Assembly (NCBI GenBank): GCA_963697205.1
Contig: CAVONB010000006.1
Span: forward strand, 248,001 to 312,000
Source of the DNA: CAVONB01 sp963697205
GTDB lineage: Bacteria > Pseudomonadota > Alphaproteobacteria > Rhizobiales > Hyphomicrobiaceae
DNA length: 64,000 nucleotides
Reading direction: 5' to 3'
Shown here: positions 20,084 to 28,349 of the stretch, piece after piece
Position numbering within the stretch: position 1 is the stretch's first letter
How the letters are laid out: the number at the start of each line of letters is the position of its first letter
Translations under genes and position numbers: made by a program
The notes under the pieces: model-generated
The model's input: the letters and a program-made list of their open reading frames with translations, nothing else
Told to the model about the DNA's origin: nothing
The model's database searches: none

Positions 20084-20109
20084 TGGTCCGAAAAGTGGGG
20101 GGCAGGTCA
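20084..20109 (-). repeat. Right terminal inverted repeat of the IS
   Basis: It begins TGGTCCG and ends GGGGGCAGGTCA, and is the partner of 18767-18791. It includes one more C/G in the homopolymer than the left end. Confidence 0.85.
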
Positions 20110-20310
20110 AAGCCATGACCGCGCAGGAGCTTTGAGGCTCGTTCGTGAGCCTCGCAGCTGCGCGCCGATGGCTGAGTCCGCTCTGGTGAGTGGACGCACC
20201 TTTCAGCTTTCGCGCCTCATTGTGAAGGCGACGATGCGAGCACGCCGTGCGATGAGGCAAAACCCGAGCGGTGGATGTCGTCGTTCCCCATGTGCCAAAA
20301 ATCGGTGAGT

Positions 20311-20370
20311 CCGGGAGGTGTCCTCCCGGTTGGGGTGCAGGGGCGAAAGCCCCGCAGCGCCGCAAGGCGC
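20311..20370 (+). repeat. Three consecutive short hairpins, two with GNRA loops
   Basis: The 302-bp stretch from 20110 to 20411 holds no convincing gene. Within it three hairpins follow one another: 20311-20329 (CCGGGAGG / CCTCCCGG, loop TGT), 20340-20353 (GGGGC GAAA GCCCC) and 20357-20370 (GCGCC GCAA GGCGC). Two loops are GNRA tetraloops when read on the plus strand. A fourth, longer hairpin follows at 20373. This could be a structured RNA or a REP-like mosaic repeat. Confidence 0.5.
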
Positions 20371-20372
20371 TT

Positions 20373-20404
20373 CCCCCCTCTCCCCGCTCGCGGGGAGAGG
20401 GGGG
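20373..20404 (-). terminator. Strong 15-bp palindrome downstream of the dehydratase genes
   Basis: A perfect 15-bp inverted repeat (CCCCCCTCTCCCCGC / GCGGGGAGAGGGGGG, 2-nt loop) ends eight bases past the large-subunit stop. A 'CCCTCTCCCC...GGGGAGAGGG' unit is a widespread intergenic repeat in Rhizobiales, so it may be both repeat and transcript end. No U-tract follows. Confidence 0.6.
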
Positions 20405-20411
20405 CTAAGCC

Positions 20412-21626
20412 TCACGCGCTGCGATAGAGCTTCGTCAGCACGAACTCGCGATGCCCGAGCGCTTCGGCCGCAGTCAGCCGTCCGTTGGCCGTGCGCACGA
20501 TCATGTCGATCAGCGCGTCGCCCGCACTCTCGATTGTCTGGTCGCGGCGCAGGATGCCGGAGACGTCGACGTCGATGTGCTCGCCCATGGTGCGCACGGT
20601 CTTCGGATTGCCGGAAATCTTGATCACCGGCACGATCGGATTGCCGATGACGTTGCCCTGCCCGGTCGGGAAGGTGTGCACCACCCAGCCGCCCGCCGCC
20701 ATCAGTGTCACGCATTCCGCCGCCGCTGACGACGTGTCCATGTAGTAGAGCCCGGCTCCTTTTGCGGGCGCCTCGGCAGGCTCCAGCGCGTCGATATAAC
20801 GGCACTCTCGGCCGATCTTTTCCAGGTTGCCGAGCGCCTTTTCCTCGATTGTGGTGAGCCCGCCCGCGATGTTGCCTTTGGTCGGCTGGCTGTCGGAGAG
20901 GTCATCCGTCTTGTGCGCCTCGATGACGTCGTCCTGGTAGGCCTTCCACATCTTGAACCACTTGTCGCCGACGGCCTTGTTAATCGCACGTTCGCGCGCG
21001 ATGTGCTCGGCGCCGGTGATCTCGCTCGTCTCTCCGAACACGCCCGTGATGCCTTGCGGAATCAGCTTGTCGTACATGTTGCCGACCGTCGGGCAGGAGG
21101 AAAGGCCGGTGGTCGTGTCGCTCTCGCCGCACTTGGTCGACACCCACAATTCGGAGATGTCGCATTCCTCGCGCTGCAATTCGGACGCCCACTGCACGAA
21201 CTTCTTCGCCTTGTAGGAGGCTTGCGCGATGATCGAGATGTCGCCGTGCCCCTCGATGCCGAAGCCGACGACGGGCTTGCCGGTCTTGGCGATCCCCTCC
21301 ACGACGCGGCCCGTCCAACCGTCCTCGATGCCGATGACGATCACGGCGGCGACGTTTGGATTGGAGCCGGTGCCGATCAGCGTGCGGAAGTGCAAGTCGA
21401 GATCCGCGCCGAACTGTAGCCGGCCGTAGGCGTGCGGAATGGCGAGCGTACCCTTGATGTTGTTGGCGACGGCTTCGCACGCCGCGTTCGACAGATCGTC
21501 GAGCGGCAGGATCAGCACGTGATTGCGCACGCCGACGCGGCCGTTCTCGCGCCGCCATCCCATGAACTTGAGGTTCGCGCCCTTCTTCACCGCCGGCGAC
21601 TTCGCGCTTGCTTTCTTCGTGGCCAT
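20412..21626 (-). CDS. UxaA/GarD-family hydro-lyase large subunit (SuyB-like)
   Basis: A 404-aa protein of the altronate/galactarate dehydratase C-terminal family. Motifs include FMGWRRENGRVGVRNHVLIL near the N-terminus, STKCGESDTTTGLSSCPTVG, an ETSEITGAEHI segment and AGGWVVHTFPTGQGNVIGNP. The family eliminates water from sugar acids or, in SuyAB, sulfite from (2R)-3-sulfolactate, using an iron centre. The catalytic C-terminal domain is on its own polypeptide with the SAF domain in the preceding gene. That is the SuyA/SuyB layout, though split altronate-type enzymes also occur. The ATG 21626 has GAGAGG upstream and follows the small-subunit gene by 14 bases. The substrate cannot be fixed from sequence. 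Confidence 0.82.
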   Translation of the reverse strand: MATKKASAKSPAVKKGANLKFMGWRRENGRVGVRNHVLILPLDDLSNAACEAVANNIKGTLAIPHAYGRLQFGADLDLHFRTLIGTGSNPNVAAVIVIGIEDGWTGRVVEGIAKTGKPVVGFGIEGHGDISIIAQASYKAKKFVQWASELQREECDISELWVSTKCGESDTTTGLSSCPTVGNMYDKLIPQGITGVFGETSEITGAEHIARERAINKAVGDKWFKMWKAYQDDVIEAHKTDDLSDSQPTKGNIAGGLTTIEEKALGNLEKIGRECRYIDALEPAEAPAKGAGLYYMDTSSAAAECVTLMAAGGWVVHTFPTGQGNVIGNPIVPVIKISGNPKTVRTMGEHIDVDVSGILRRDQTIESAGDALIDMIVRTANGRLTAAEALGHREFVLTKLYRSA

Positions 21627-21640
21627 GGTCGCGATCCCTC

Positions 21641-21943
21641 TCACCAGCGCTTCGTTTTCAGATTGTGCACGTGGACGTGCTCGCCCGTCTTGGCGTCGGC
21701 GATCATGCGCCCCACGTCCTCGCCATACTTGATGACCGTGTCGCCCTTCTTCAGGTCGACGAGCGCGACCTTGTGGCCGATCGGTATGTCGTTCCTGGCC
21801 GTCACGCCGGTCGTCGTGTCGGTCTCGGTGATGACGCCCAGCATCTGCGTGCCGGATTTCAACTCCTCGATGACGACGACGCCGACGTTGTCCTTGGGGC
21901 TGTGCACCAGATAGTGCGGGTCGGTCTGTCGCTCTTTGGCCAT
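21641..21943 (-). CDS. SAF-domain small subunit of UxaA/SuyA type
   Basis: A 100-aa SAF-domain protein matching the N-terminal part of altronate dehydratase and SuyA. It has YLVHSPKDNVGVVV, then DIPIGHKVALVDLKKGDTVIKYGE and the terminal HVHVHNLKTKRW. Its start at 21943 follows a strong CAGGAGG site. It forms the subunit that completes the active site of the protein encoded 14 bases downstream. The ending HNLKxxRW fits SuyA as well as UxaA, so sulfolactate and hexarate substrates are both open. Confidence 0.8.
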   Translation of the reverse strand: MAKERQTDPHYLVHSPKDNVGVVVIEELKSGTQMLGVITETDTTTGVTARNDIPIGHKVALVDLKKGDTVIKYGEDVGRMIADAKTGEHVHVHNLKTKRW

Positions 21944-22366
21944 TGCGTGTCCTCCTGTCGTGTTGCGGCATGCCGGGGCGGGGTGGCGATCCCTGGCGGG
22001 CCGTGTTGTTGCGTCGCCGGCACCGCTCAGGCTGCGCGCGAGGCGGTCCTCCGGCAAACGCGTAAGAGGGCTCTGGCAGGAGAGGGGGCGGGCGTCCGAG
22101 GCGAGAGTGCAGCAGGTCCGGAGGCTTGTCGAGAGTGTCCGCAAGTGATCCTCCGTACCGTGCCCGATGCGTTGCCGGCGCTCGCAGCCACCCGCCCTCA
22201 ACCAGCCTCCCCCGAAGACCTCCGGCGCGGCGGCCGGCTCGTGCGGCGGCGATGGCAGGTGTGCGCCGCCGGGAGAGAGACCGGGGATGACAAGCGGGCA
22301 GCCGGGCCGCCAGATAGCTTCGGCGCCAAGGGCCGCATGGGCCCGATAAGGATGGAGGCGGCAGGA
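21944..22366. other. Non-coding 423 bp, nothing recognised
   Basis: This is the divergent upstream region of the SAF-domain gene and the GNAT gene. It is very GC-rich, with purine-rich stretches (GGCAGGAGAGGGGGCGGG) but no convincing gene, tRNA or symmetric operator. It should hold both promoters. Confidence 0.4.
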
Positions 22367-22912
22367 ATGCCCCATAGTATACAAAGGCGCGACGTCCTGA
22401 TCCGTCCGAGCGCGCCCGCCGACCAGGCCGCCGTCGCGCAACTTTATCGCGCGGCATTCCCCGCCGAGGACCTGCTGCCGGTGGTGGCGGATCTCCAGGC
22501 GGCCGGGGACGGCGTGCTCTCGCTTGTGGTGGTGATCGACGGAGCGGTCGTCGCCCACGCAGCCTTCACGGCGTGTGCCGTCGCCGGCACGGATCGGCGC
22601 GTTGCCTTGCTCGCGCCATTGGCGGTGGCGCCGGACCGGCAGCGCCAAGGCATCGGCCGGGCGGTCGTCGGCGACGGCCTCGCGCGGCTGAAGCAGGCGG
22701 GCGTGGTGTGCGTCCTCGTCCTCGGCGATCCCGCCTACTATGGCCGTCTCGGCTTTCGGGCAGAAACCAGTATCAGGCCACCCTATCCCTTGCCGGACGC
22801 GTGGGCCGGAGCGTGGCAGTCGGTCGGCCTCGATCAGGACGGGTGTGCCACGGCAGGACGGCTCATCGTTCCGCCGATGTGGCAGCGCCCGTCGCTGTGG
22901 GGAGCGGCCTAG
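22367..22912 (+). CDS. GNAT-family N-acetyltransferase
   Basis: A 181-aa GNAT acetyltransferase. The acetyl-CoA pyrophosphate loop is in LAVAPDRQRQGIGRAVVGDG (Q/RxxGxG/A type). The downstream segment VLVLGDPAYYGRLGFRAET is the signature of the YhbS-like subgroup. Proteins of this type N-acetylate small molecules or proteins; the target is not predictable. The ATG at 22367 is chosen for the GGAGGCGGCAGGA site in front of it; other in-frame starts lie upstream. Confidence 0.85.
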   Translation: MPHSIQRRDVLIRPSAPADQAAVAQLYRAAFPAEDLLPVVADLQAAGDGVLSLVVVIDGAVVAHAAFTACAVAGTDRRVALLAPLAVAPDRQRQGIGRAVVGDGLARLKQAGVVCVLVLGDPAYYGRLGFRAETSIRPPYPLPDAWAGAWQSVGLDQDGCATAGRLIVPPMWQRPSLWGAA

Positions 22913-23046
22913 CGCGGATCGGGTGACCTGTTGGGCCGCGCCGGCGGCAATGCCGAACCGTTCAGTCATCGTGATCGCAGCAACCGGTGCCGATCGTCAC
23001 GGGCTCTGCCTATATGTAAGGCATCAACCCCAACGGGAGGCCCCCC

Positions 23047-24165
23047 ATGCGCATCGGCGTGCCCAAGGAGATCAAGAACCACGAGTACCGCGTCGGCATG
23101 ACGCCGGGCGCGGTGCGCGAGGCAGTGGCACACGGCCACGAGGTGATCGTCGAGCACGACGCGGCCGCCCGCCAGGGCCTCACCGACCAGGACTACAAGA
23201 AGGCGGGCGCGCGGATCGCGAAGTCGGCGGCCGACGTGTTCAAGACGGCCGAGTTGATCGTCAAGGTGAAGGAGCCTCAGGCCGCCGAGATCGCGATGCT
23301 GCGCGAAGGCCAGACGCTGTTCACCTATCTGCACCTGGCCCCCGACCTCGCGCAGACCCGCGGCCTGATGGCCTCCCGCGTAACCGCCATCGCCTACGAG
23401 ACCGTGACCAGCGCGCGCGGCGGCCTGCCGCTGCTTGCCCCGATGAGCGAGGTCGCTGGCCGCATGGCCGTGCAGGCGGGCGCCCATTGCCTGGAGATGG
23501 AGCCGGGCGGCCGCGGCGTGCTGCTCGGCGGCGTCGCGGGCGTGCCCGCCGCCAAGGTCGTCGTGCTCGGCGGCGGTGTCGCCGGTGTCAACGCCGCACG
23601 CATGGCGATCGGGCTGGAGGCCCGTGTCACCGTGGTCGATATCAACGTCGAGCGCCTCTACGCCATCGACCAGATGTTTGGCGCCGCCGTCGACACGCAG
23701 TTTTCCACGCGCCAGGCGATCGAGGACGAGGTGCTAACCGCCGATCTTGTCGTCGCCGCCGTGCTCGTGCCGGGCGCGGCCGCGCCCAAGCTGATCACGC
23801 GTGAGCACGTCAAGGCGATGAAGCGCGGCTCGGTCATCGTCGATATCTCGATCGACCAGGGCGGTACCTCGCAGACCTCGCGTCCCACGACCCACGCCGA
23901 CCCGACCTACGTCGTCGACGAGGTCGTGCACTATTGCGTCACCAACATGCCCGGCGCCGTGGCGCGCACGTCCACCTTTGCCCTCAACAACGCGACGCTG
24001 CCCTTCGTGCTAGCGCTCGCCGACAAGGGCGTCATGCCGGCGCTACGCGAGGATCCCCACCTGCGCGCCGGCCTCAACGTCCATGCCGGGCAGGTCACGC
24101 ATCCCGCCGTCGCCGCCGCCCATGGCCTGGACCTGACCGACGCCGCCAGGTCGGTCGGGACCTGA
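23047..24165 (+). CDS. ald: Alanine dehydrogenase
   Basis: A 372-aa NAD-dependent L-alanine dehydrogenase interconverting alanine and pyruvate plus ammonia. It shows MRIGVPKEIKNHEYRVGMTP at the start, the substrate Lys in VKVKEP, the catalytic His in TYLHLAPD, and the Rossmann loop VVLGGGVAGVNAA, all typical of Ald. Length matches the family (about 370). GGGAGG lies just upstream of the ATG. It stands as a single gene. A perfect palindrome after it may end its transcript. Confidence 0.96.
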   Translation: MRIGVPKEIKNHEYRVGMTPGAVREAVAHGHEVIVEHDAAARQGLTDQDYKKAGARIAKSAADVFKTAELIVKVKEPQAAEIAMLREGQTLFTYLHLAPDLAQTRGLMASRVTAIAYETVTSARGGLPLLAPMSEVAGRMAVQAGAHCLEMEPGGRGVLLGGVAGVPAAKVVVLGGGVAGVNAARMAIGLEARVTVVDINVERLYAIDQMFGAAVDTQFSTRQAIEDEVLTADLVVAAVLVPGAAAPKLITREHVKAMKRGSVIVDISIDQGGTSQTSRPTTHADPTYVVDEVVHYCVTNMPGAVARTSTFALNNATLPFVLALADKGVMPALREDPHLRAGLNVHAGQVTHPAVAAAHGLDLTDAARSVGT

Positions 24166-24237
24166 TTGGGGACGTGAAATTGCGGACATCCACCAATCTC
24201 GCGCCGACAGGCATGAGGTCGGACCAAAGGGGCAGGT

Positions 24238-24255
24238 CCAGGATCGCGATCCTGG
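24238..24255 (+). terminator. 18-bp perfect palindrome after ald
   Basis: CCAGGATCGCGATCCTGG lies 73 bases past the ald stop in the ald-hisS gap. It is a complete dyad with no spacer and no U-tract. It could serve as a transcript end or a protein-binding site. Confidence 0.35.
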
Positions 24256-24394
24256 CCGGGGAGCGCGAGGGGTAAGGCCCCTCGCTGGCCACCGGCCATC
24301 GCCCCCACCAGCCTTCCCGCCGCCGAACGACGCGGCTATAAGCGCGCAACGACAATCGGGGCCGGGCGGCCCCAAGCAGGATCGAGCGCGGCCG

Positions 24395-25942
24395 ATGGCG
24401 AAGGACAAGGGCAAACCGAAGGACCAGACGGTTGCGGCGCAAGTGGCCGACAACCGCCCGCACGCCCGTCTTCCCAAGGGCTTGCGCGACATCCAGGCGA
24501 CCGAGATCCGCACGCTGGAGGCCATGCTGGCGACCATCCGGCAGGTCTACGAGTCCTACGGCTTCGAGCCGCTCGACACGCCCGCCATCGAGTACACTGA
24601 CGCGCTCGGCAAGTTCCTGCCCGACCAGGACCGGCCCAACGAGGGCGTTTTCTCCTTCCAGGACGAGGACGACCAGTGGCTGTCGCTGCGCTACGACCTG
24701 ACGGCACCGCTCGCCCGCTACGTGGCGGAGGGGTTGAAATCGCAGACGCTGTCGCTGCCGTTCCGCCGCTATGCGACGGGCCCGGTGTTTCGCAACGAGA
24801 AGCCGGGACCGGGACGCTTCCGCCAGTTCACCCAGTTCGACGCCGATACGGTCGGCGCCGAGAGCGTCGCCGCCGACGCCGAGATCTGCATGCTCGCCGC
24901 CGACACGATGGAGCGGCTCGGCATCGCGCGCGGGCAGTACCGGATAAAGGTCAACAACCGCAAAGTTCTCGACGGCATGCTGCAGTCAGTCGGCATCGAT
25001 CTCTCGAATGATACTCAGCGCCTCGCAGTGCTGCGCTCTCTCGACAAGCTCGACAAGTTCTCCCGCACCGACGTCGCAATGTTGCTGGGCGATGGCCGCA
25101 AGGATGAGTTCGGCGACTTCACGAAGGGCGCGGGCCTGACCGGCGCGCAGGCCGATGCACTTCTGGAATTCGTCTCGCAGCCGACGCCCGATGCCGGGCA
25201 GGGAGGCATCAACGCCAAGCGCGTCGGCGGCTTTGAGCCGACTGCGCTCTACCTCGAAGGCCTGGGCGAATTGCAGGAGATCGCGCTTCTGGTCGAAGCT
25301 GCCGGCTACGCGCACGACCGCATCGCAATCGACTATTCCGTCGTCCGCGGCCTCGAATATTACACGGGCCCCGTGTTCGAGGCGGAGCTGACGTTCGAAG
25401 TCAAGGGCGAGGACGGCCGCCCCGTGCGCTTCGGCTCGGTCGGCGGCGGCGGCCGCTACGACGGCCTCGTGGAGCGCTTCACCGGCCAGAAGGTGCCCGC
25501 CACCGGCTTCTCGGTCGGCGTCTCGCGGCTGGCCGCCGCACTTGCAGCGCTGGGCCGCATCGACTTTGCCGCCGCCTCCGGCCCCGTCGTCGTCCTCGTC
25601 ATGGACAGGGCCGAGCTGCCCCGGTATCAGCGCCTCACCCAGCAGCTTCGCCAGGCCGGCATCCGCGCCGAGATGTACCTCGGCACCTCCGGCATGAAGG
25701 CGCAGATGAAGTATGCCGATCGCCGTCACGCGCCGTGCGTCGTTATCCAGGGCGGTGACGAGATCGCCAAGGGCGAGGTCCAGATCAAGGATCTGATCGC
25801 GGGCGCCGAGGCCGCCAAGGCCATCAAGGACTCCAAGGAGTGGCGTGAAGGCCGCCCCGCTCAGGTCTCCGTCGCCGAAGCCAACATGGTCGCGACCGTC
25901 GCCGAGATCGTCGCGCGCTACAGCCCGGCGGTGACGCAATGA
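24395..25942 (+). CDS. hisS: Histidyl-tRNA synthetase
   Basis: A 515-aa class II aminoacyl-tRNA synthetase that charges tRNA-His. It has the motif 1 region (GFEPLDTPAIEYTDAL), motif 2 (YATGPVFRNEKPGPGRFRQFTQ), the histidine A loop (YSVVRGLEYYTGPVFEAEL), GGGGRYDGLVE, and motif 3 (TGFSVGVSRL). A C-terminal anticodon-binding domain follows. The N-terminus carries a short Lys-rich extension (AKDKGKPKDQ). It is followed by hisZ and hisG, the usual alphaproteobacterial grouping. Confidence 0.97.
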   Translation: MAKDKGKPKDQTVAAQVADNRPHARLPKGLRDIQATEIRTLEAMLATIRQVYESYGFEPLDTPAIEYTDALGKFLPDQDRPNEGVFSFQDEDDQWLSLRYDLTAPLARYVAEGLKSQTLSLPFRRYATGPVFRNEKPGPGRFRQFTQFDADTVGAESVAADAEICMLAADTMERLGIARGQYRIKVNNRKVLDGMLQSVGIDLSNDTQRLAVLRSLDKLDKFSRTDVAMLLGDGRKDEFGDFTKGAGLTGAQADALLEFVSQPTPDAGQGGINAKRVGGFEPTALYLEGLGELQEIALLVEAAGYAHDRIAIDYSVVRGLEYYTGPVFEAELTFEVKGEDGRPVRFGSVGGGGRYDGLVERFTGQKVPATGFSVGVSRLAAALAALGRIDFAAASGPVVVLVMDRAELPRYQRLTQQLRQAGIRAEMYLGTSGMKAQMKYADRRHAPCVVIQGGDEIAKGEVQIKDLIAGAEAAKAIKDSKEWREGRPAQVSVAEANMVATVAEIVARYSPAVTQ

Positions 25943-26061
25943 GGACAACGAAAGCCCTCGCAATCGAGCGCCCAACCTCCCTCATCCCAGGCCTACCCCC
26001 TGTCCCGGGCGCAACCCTGTCATGCCCGGCCCAAGCCCTGTCCCCGGCCCACCCCCCTGTC

Positions 26062-26084
26062 ATCCCGGGCCCTGTGCCCGGGAT
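26062..26084. repeat. Rhizobial-type palindromic repeat in hisS-hisZ gap
   Basis: ATCCCGGGC / GCCCGGGAT with a 5-nt loop, inside a run of degenerate 'CCTGTC..CCCGG' copies (about 26,000-26,090). Such 'TCATCCCGGG..CCCGGGATCCA' units are common intergenic repeats in Bradyrhizobium-like genomes. Confidence 0.6.
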
Positions 26085-26180
26085 CCAGCCATCAGCGCTC
26101 GCAGCGCGTCCCGAAGGAGCAGTCACCCCGGCGGCCTGCCCGCTAAGGCGTGGATCGCCTGCTCCGAAGGCGCAGCACCC

Positions 26181-26221
26181 GCGCCTTCCGGCCGGCTCCC
26201 CGCAGGGGAGTCGGAAGGCGC
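26181..26221 (+). other. Long hairpin immediately upstream of hisZ
   Basis: The outer arms are GCGCCTTCCG / CGGAAGGCGC and the inner arms CTCCCC / GGGGAG with a GCA loop, 20 bases before the hisZ start. It is followed by AACTAAGGACTCTTTTCTC. It could terminate hisS read-through or control hisZ-hisG expression. Confidence 0.5.
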
Positions 26222-26240
26222 AACTAAGGACTCTTTTCTC

Positions 26241-27422
26241 GTGACCGCTGAAACCGCCCGCCAGTTCGCCGCGCTGGAAGCGCAGGCGCAGACGCTGATG
26301 AGCGTCTTCGCGGCCGCCGGCTACGAGGCCGTCGCGCCGGCCATGATCCAGCCGGCCGGCGTCTTCCTCGACGTCATCGGCGAGGCGTTGCGTGCGCGCA
26401 CCTACGTCTTCACCGATCCCGACGGCGCCGAGCTGTGCCTGAGGCCCGACCTGACGGTGCCGAGTTGCCGTCTTTATCTGGAGCGCCACCCCGCGGCCGA
26501 CTCACTGGCCCGCTACTGCTACAACGGCGCCGCTTTCCGTTTCCAGCCGGTCGGCGCCAACGCCGCCCACCCGCGCGAGTTCCGCCAGGCCGGCATCGAG
26601 TGCTTCGGCGCCAAGGCGCCGCAGGTAGCCGACGCGGAGGTGCTCGGCCTCGTGCTCGAAGCCGTGCAGCGAGCGGGGGCCCGGGGAGAGCAGGTGCGCA
26701 TCGGAGACCTGGGCCTCGTCTCAGCGCTGTTGCAGTCCGTCGACATGCCCGCCCGTTGGCTCGGCCGCCTGCGCCATGCGTTCTTTCGGCCCGACGCCTT
26801 CCGCGCCGAGCTCGCCCAGCTCGTCGAGGGGCCGGCACAGGTGCTGCGCGGCCTGCCGCTCGACCTCATCGCTGAACTGGATCCCGCAGACACGCAAGGT
26901 GCCACCGCGAAGGTGTCGGCCTTCCTGGACGCCCAGGGCATCGAGCCGGTCGGCGTGCGCACGGTGGCCGACATCGCCGATGGTCTGCTGGCCTTCGCCG
27001 CCGACGCAAAGGCACGCCCGTTGCCGCAGGCGGCAGCCGACCTGATCGACGCCTATCTCGGGATCTCCGCACCCGCCCCGCAGGCCGTGGACCGCATCCG
27101 CAGCCTCGTTGGCACGAAGCATGCGGCCGTCACCGCCGCGCTCGATGGCTACGAGCGCCGGCTCGACGCGATGGCGGCGCGCGGCATCGCGCTGGACGGC
27201 ATCGCCTTTGCCGCCGACTTCGGCCGCAACCTTGAATACTACACCGGCTTCGTGTTCGAGATCGCATTGCCGTCGCTCGGCTGGGCGAGCCCCGTCGCGG
27301 GCGGCGGCCGCTATGACCGGCTGCTCCTCGATGTCGGCGCCCCCCATGCCGTTCCCGCCGTCGGCGCGGCCATCCACACCGAGCGGCTGCTGGCGGCCAT
27401 GAACGGGAGCGCCGCGCGATGA
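26241..27422 (+). CDS. hisZ: ATP phosphoribosyltransferase regulatory subunit HisZ
   Basis: A 393-aa HisRS-like protein without tRNA-charging activity that pairs with short HisG to give active, histidine-regulated ATP phosphoribosyltransferase. Class II-like segments are present: EAVAPAMIQPAGVFLD, RPDLTVPSCRLYLE, FRQAGIECFG, NLEYYTGFVFEI, and GGGRYDRLLLD. No anticodon-binding domain is present. The GTG at 26241 is taken as start because coding similarity begins there; upstream sequence in the same frame is repeat-derived. Its stop overlaps hisG (ATGA). Confidence 0.93.
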   Translation: MTAETARQFAALEAQAQTLMSVFAAAGYEAVAPAMIQPAGVFLDVIGEALRARTYVFTDPDGAELCLRPDLTVPSCRLYLERHPAADSLARYCYNGAAFRFQPVGANAAHPREFRQAGIECFGAKAPQVADAEVLGLVLEAVQRAGARGEQVRIGDLGLVSALLQSVDMPARWLGRLRHAFFRPDAFRAELAQLVEGPAQVLRGLPLDLIAELDPADTQGATAKVSAFLDAQGIEPVGVRTVADIADGLLAFAADAKARPLPQAAADLIDAYLGISAPAPQAVDRIRSLVGTKHAAVTAALDGYERRLDAMAARGIALDGIAFAADFGRNLEYYTGFVFEIALPSLGWASPVAGGGRYDRLLLDVGAPHAVPAVGAAIHTERLLAAMNGSAAR

Positions 27423-28117
27423 CCGACAAGCTGGTGCTGGCCGTGCCCTCCAAGGGCCGGCTGATGGAGGCGACGAGCGAGGTCTTCGCCAAGGCAGGTC
27501 TCGTCCTGCAGCGCACGGGCGCAGCGCGCGGATACCGCGGCGAGATCGTCGGCGTCCCCGCCATCGAGGTCGCGTTCGTCTCCGCCAGCGAGATCGCGCA
27601 ATACCTCAAGGACGGCTCGATCCATGTCGGCGTGACTGGGCAGGATCTGGTGCACGAGCAGATATCGGATTTCGCAACGCGTGTGCGGCCCGTCAAGCCG
27701 CTCGGCTTCGGCTTCGCCAATGTCGTGGTGGCCGTGCCGCGGGCCTGGCTCGACGTGCGCAACATGGCCGACCTGGAAACGGTCGCCGCCGGCTTCCGGC
27801 GTCGCCATGGCCGCACCTGCCGCGTGGCCACCAAGTACATCAACCTGACGCGCCGGTTTTTCAGCGACAAGGGTCTGACCGATTATCGCATCGTGGAAAG
27901 CCTTGGCGCTACCGAGGGCACACCCGCGGCTGGCACCGCCGACCTGATCGTCGACATCACGACCACCGGCTCCACGCTCAAGGCGAACGGCCTGAAGATC
28001 CTCGACGACGGCACGATCTTAAAATCGCAGGCGACGCTGTACGCCTCCAACGCGGCCGCCTGGTCTCAGACGACAAAAGCCGCCGTCGCCGATCTGCAGG
28101 ATCGGCTCGGCGGCTGA
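27419..28117 (+). CDS. hisG: ATP phosphoribosyltransferase, short form
   Basis: A 232-aa short-form HisG (lacks the C-terminal regulatory ACT-like domain, hence HisZ next door). It catalyses the first step of histidine synthesis, ATP plus PRPP to phosphoribosyl-ATP. It has LAVPSKGRLMEA at the N-terminus, VTGQDLVHE, VATKYINLTRRFF, and the PRPP-binding region ADLIVDITTTGSTLKANGL. Translation should be coupled to hisZ through the ATGA overlap. Confidence 0.96.
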   Translation: MTDKLVLAVPSKGRLMEATSEVFAKAGLVLQRTGAARGYRGEIVGVPAIEVAFVSASEIAQYLKDGSIHVGVTGQDLVHEQISDFATRVRPVKPLGFGFANVVVAVPRAWLDVRNMADLETVAAGFRRRHGRTCRVATKYINLTRRFFSDKGLTDYRIVESLGATEGTPAAGTADLIVDITTTGSTLKANGLKILDDGTILKSQATLYASNAAAWSQTTKAAVADLQDRLGG

Positions 28118-28157
28118 GGATGTCGTGATCGACGGTGCGGCGCGCGGAGTCGCGCGC

Positions 28158-28349
28158 CTACATGCCCTTGATCATGCAGCCCGTGACGAGAAGCAGATGG
28201 GCGACGAGCAAAGCATAGAACTCGTGGCCCACCAGGAACGGAATCTCCGCCCCGAAATATTTGACCACCAGCACGCAGACGACCATCACCACCGAAAGCA
28301 TGAAGGTCAGGATACCCGGGGCCTTCAAACCCATTGTCATGTCCACCAC
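28158..28349 (-). CDS. Small inner-membrane protein, two TM helices
   Basis: A protein of up to 63 aa with two hydrophobic helices (GILTFMLSVVMVVCVLVVKY and FYALLVAHLLLVTGCMI) separated by a short polar loop. It has the look of a conserved Rhizobiales small membrane protein, but I cannot name it. The first start is GTG 28349; an ATG three codons later has GGAG at better spacing. It is convergent with hisG. Confidence 0.6.
   Translation of the reverse strand: MVDMTMGLKAPGILTFMLSVVMVVCVLVVKYFGAEIPFLVGHEFYALLVAHLLLVTGCMIKGM

Larger units (their letters stand above)
18767..20109 (-). mobile_element. IS3-family insertion sequence, complete, 1343 bp
   Basis: The element is bounded by imperfect terminal inverted repeats: TGACCTGCCCCC at the left, its complement at the right, and CGGACCA at the inner edge of both. 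It holds orfA and orfB in the standard IS3 overlapping arrangement, transcribed from right to left. Flanking triplets are TTC on the left and AAG on the right, so no target-site duplication of 3-4 bp is visible. That may mean a deletion or recombination after insertion. The left end is four bases from a cytochrome c stop codon. Confidence 0.9.

Noticed and set aside
22319..22366. Longer start for the GNAT protein
   Set aside because: The frame is open far upstream, but the GGAGG site and family alignment favour 22367.
26022..26240. 73-residue N-terminal extension of HisZ
   Set aside because: It is translated from the palindromic repeat and hairpin region, is Pro/Gly-rich and unlike HisZ.
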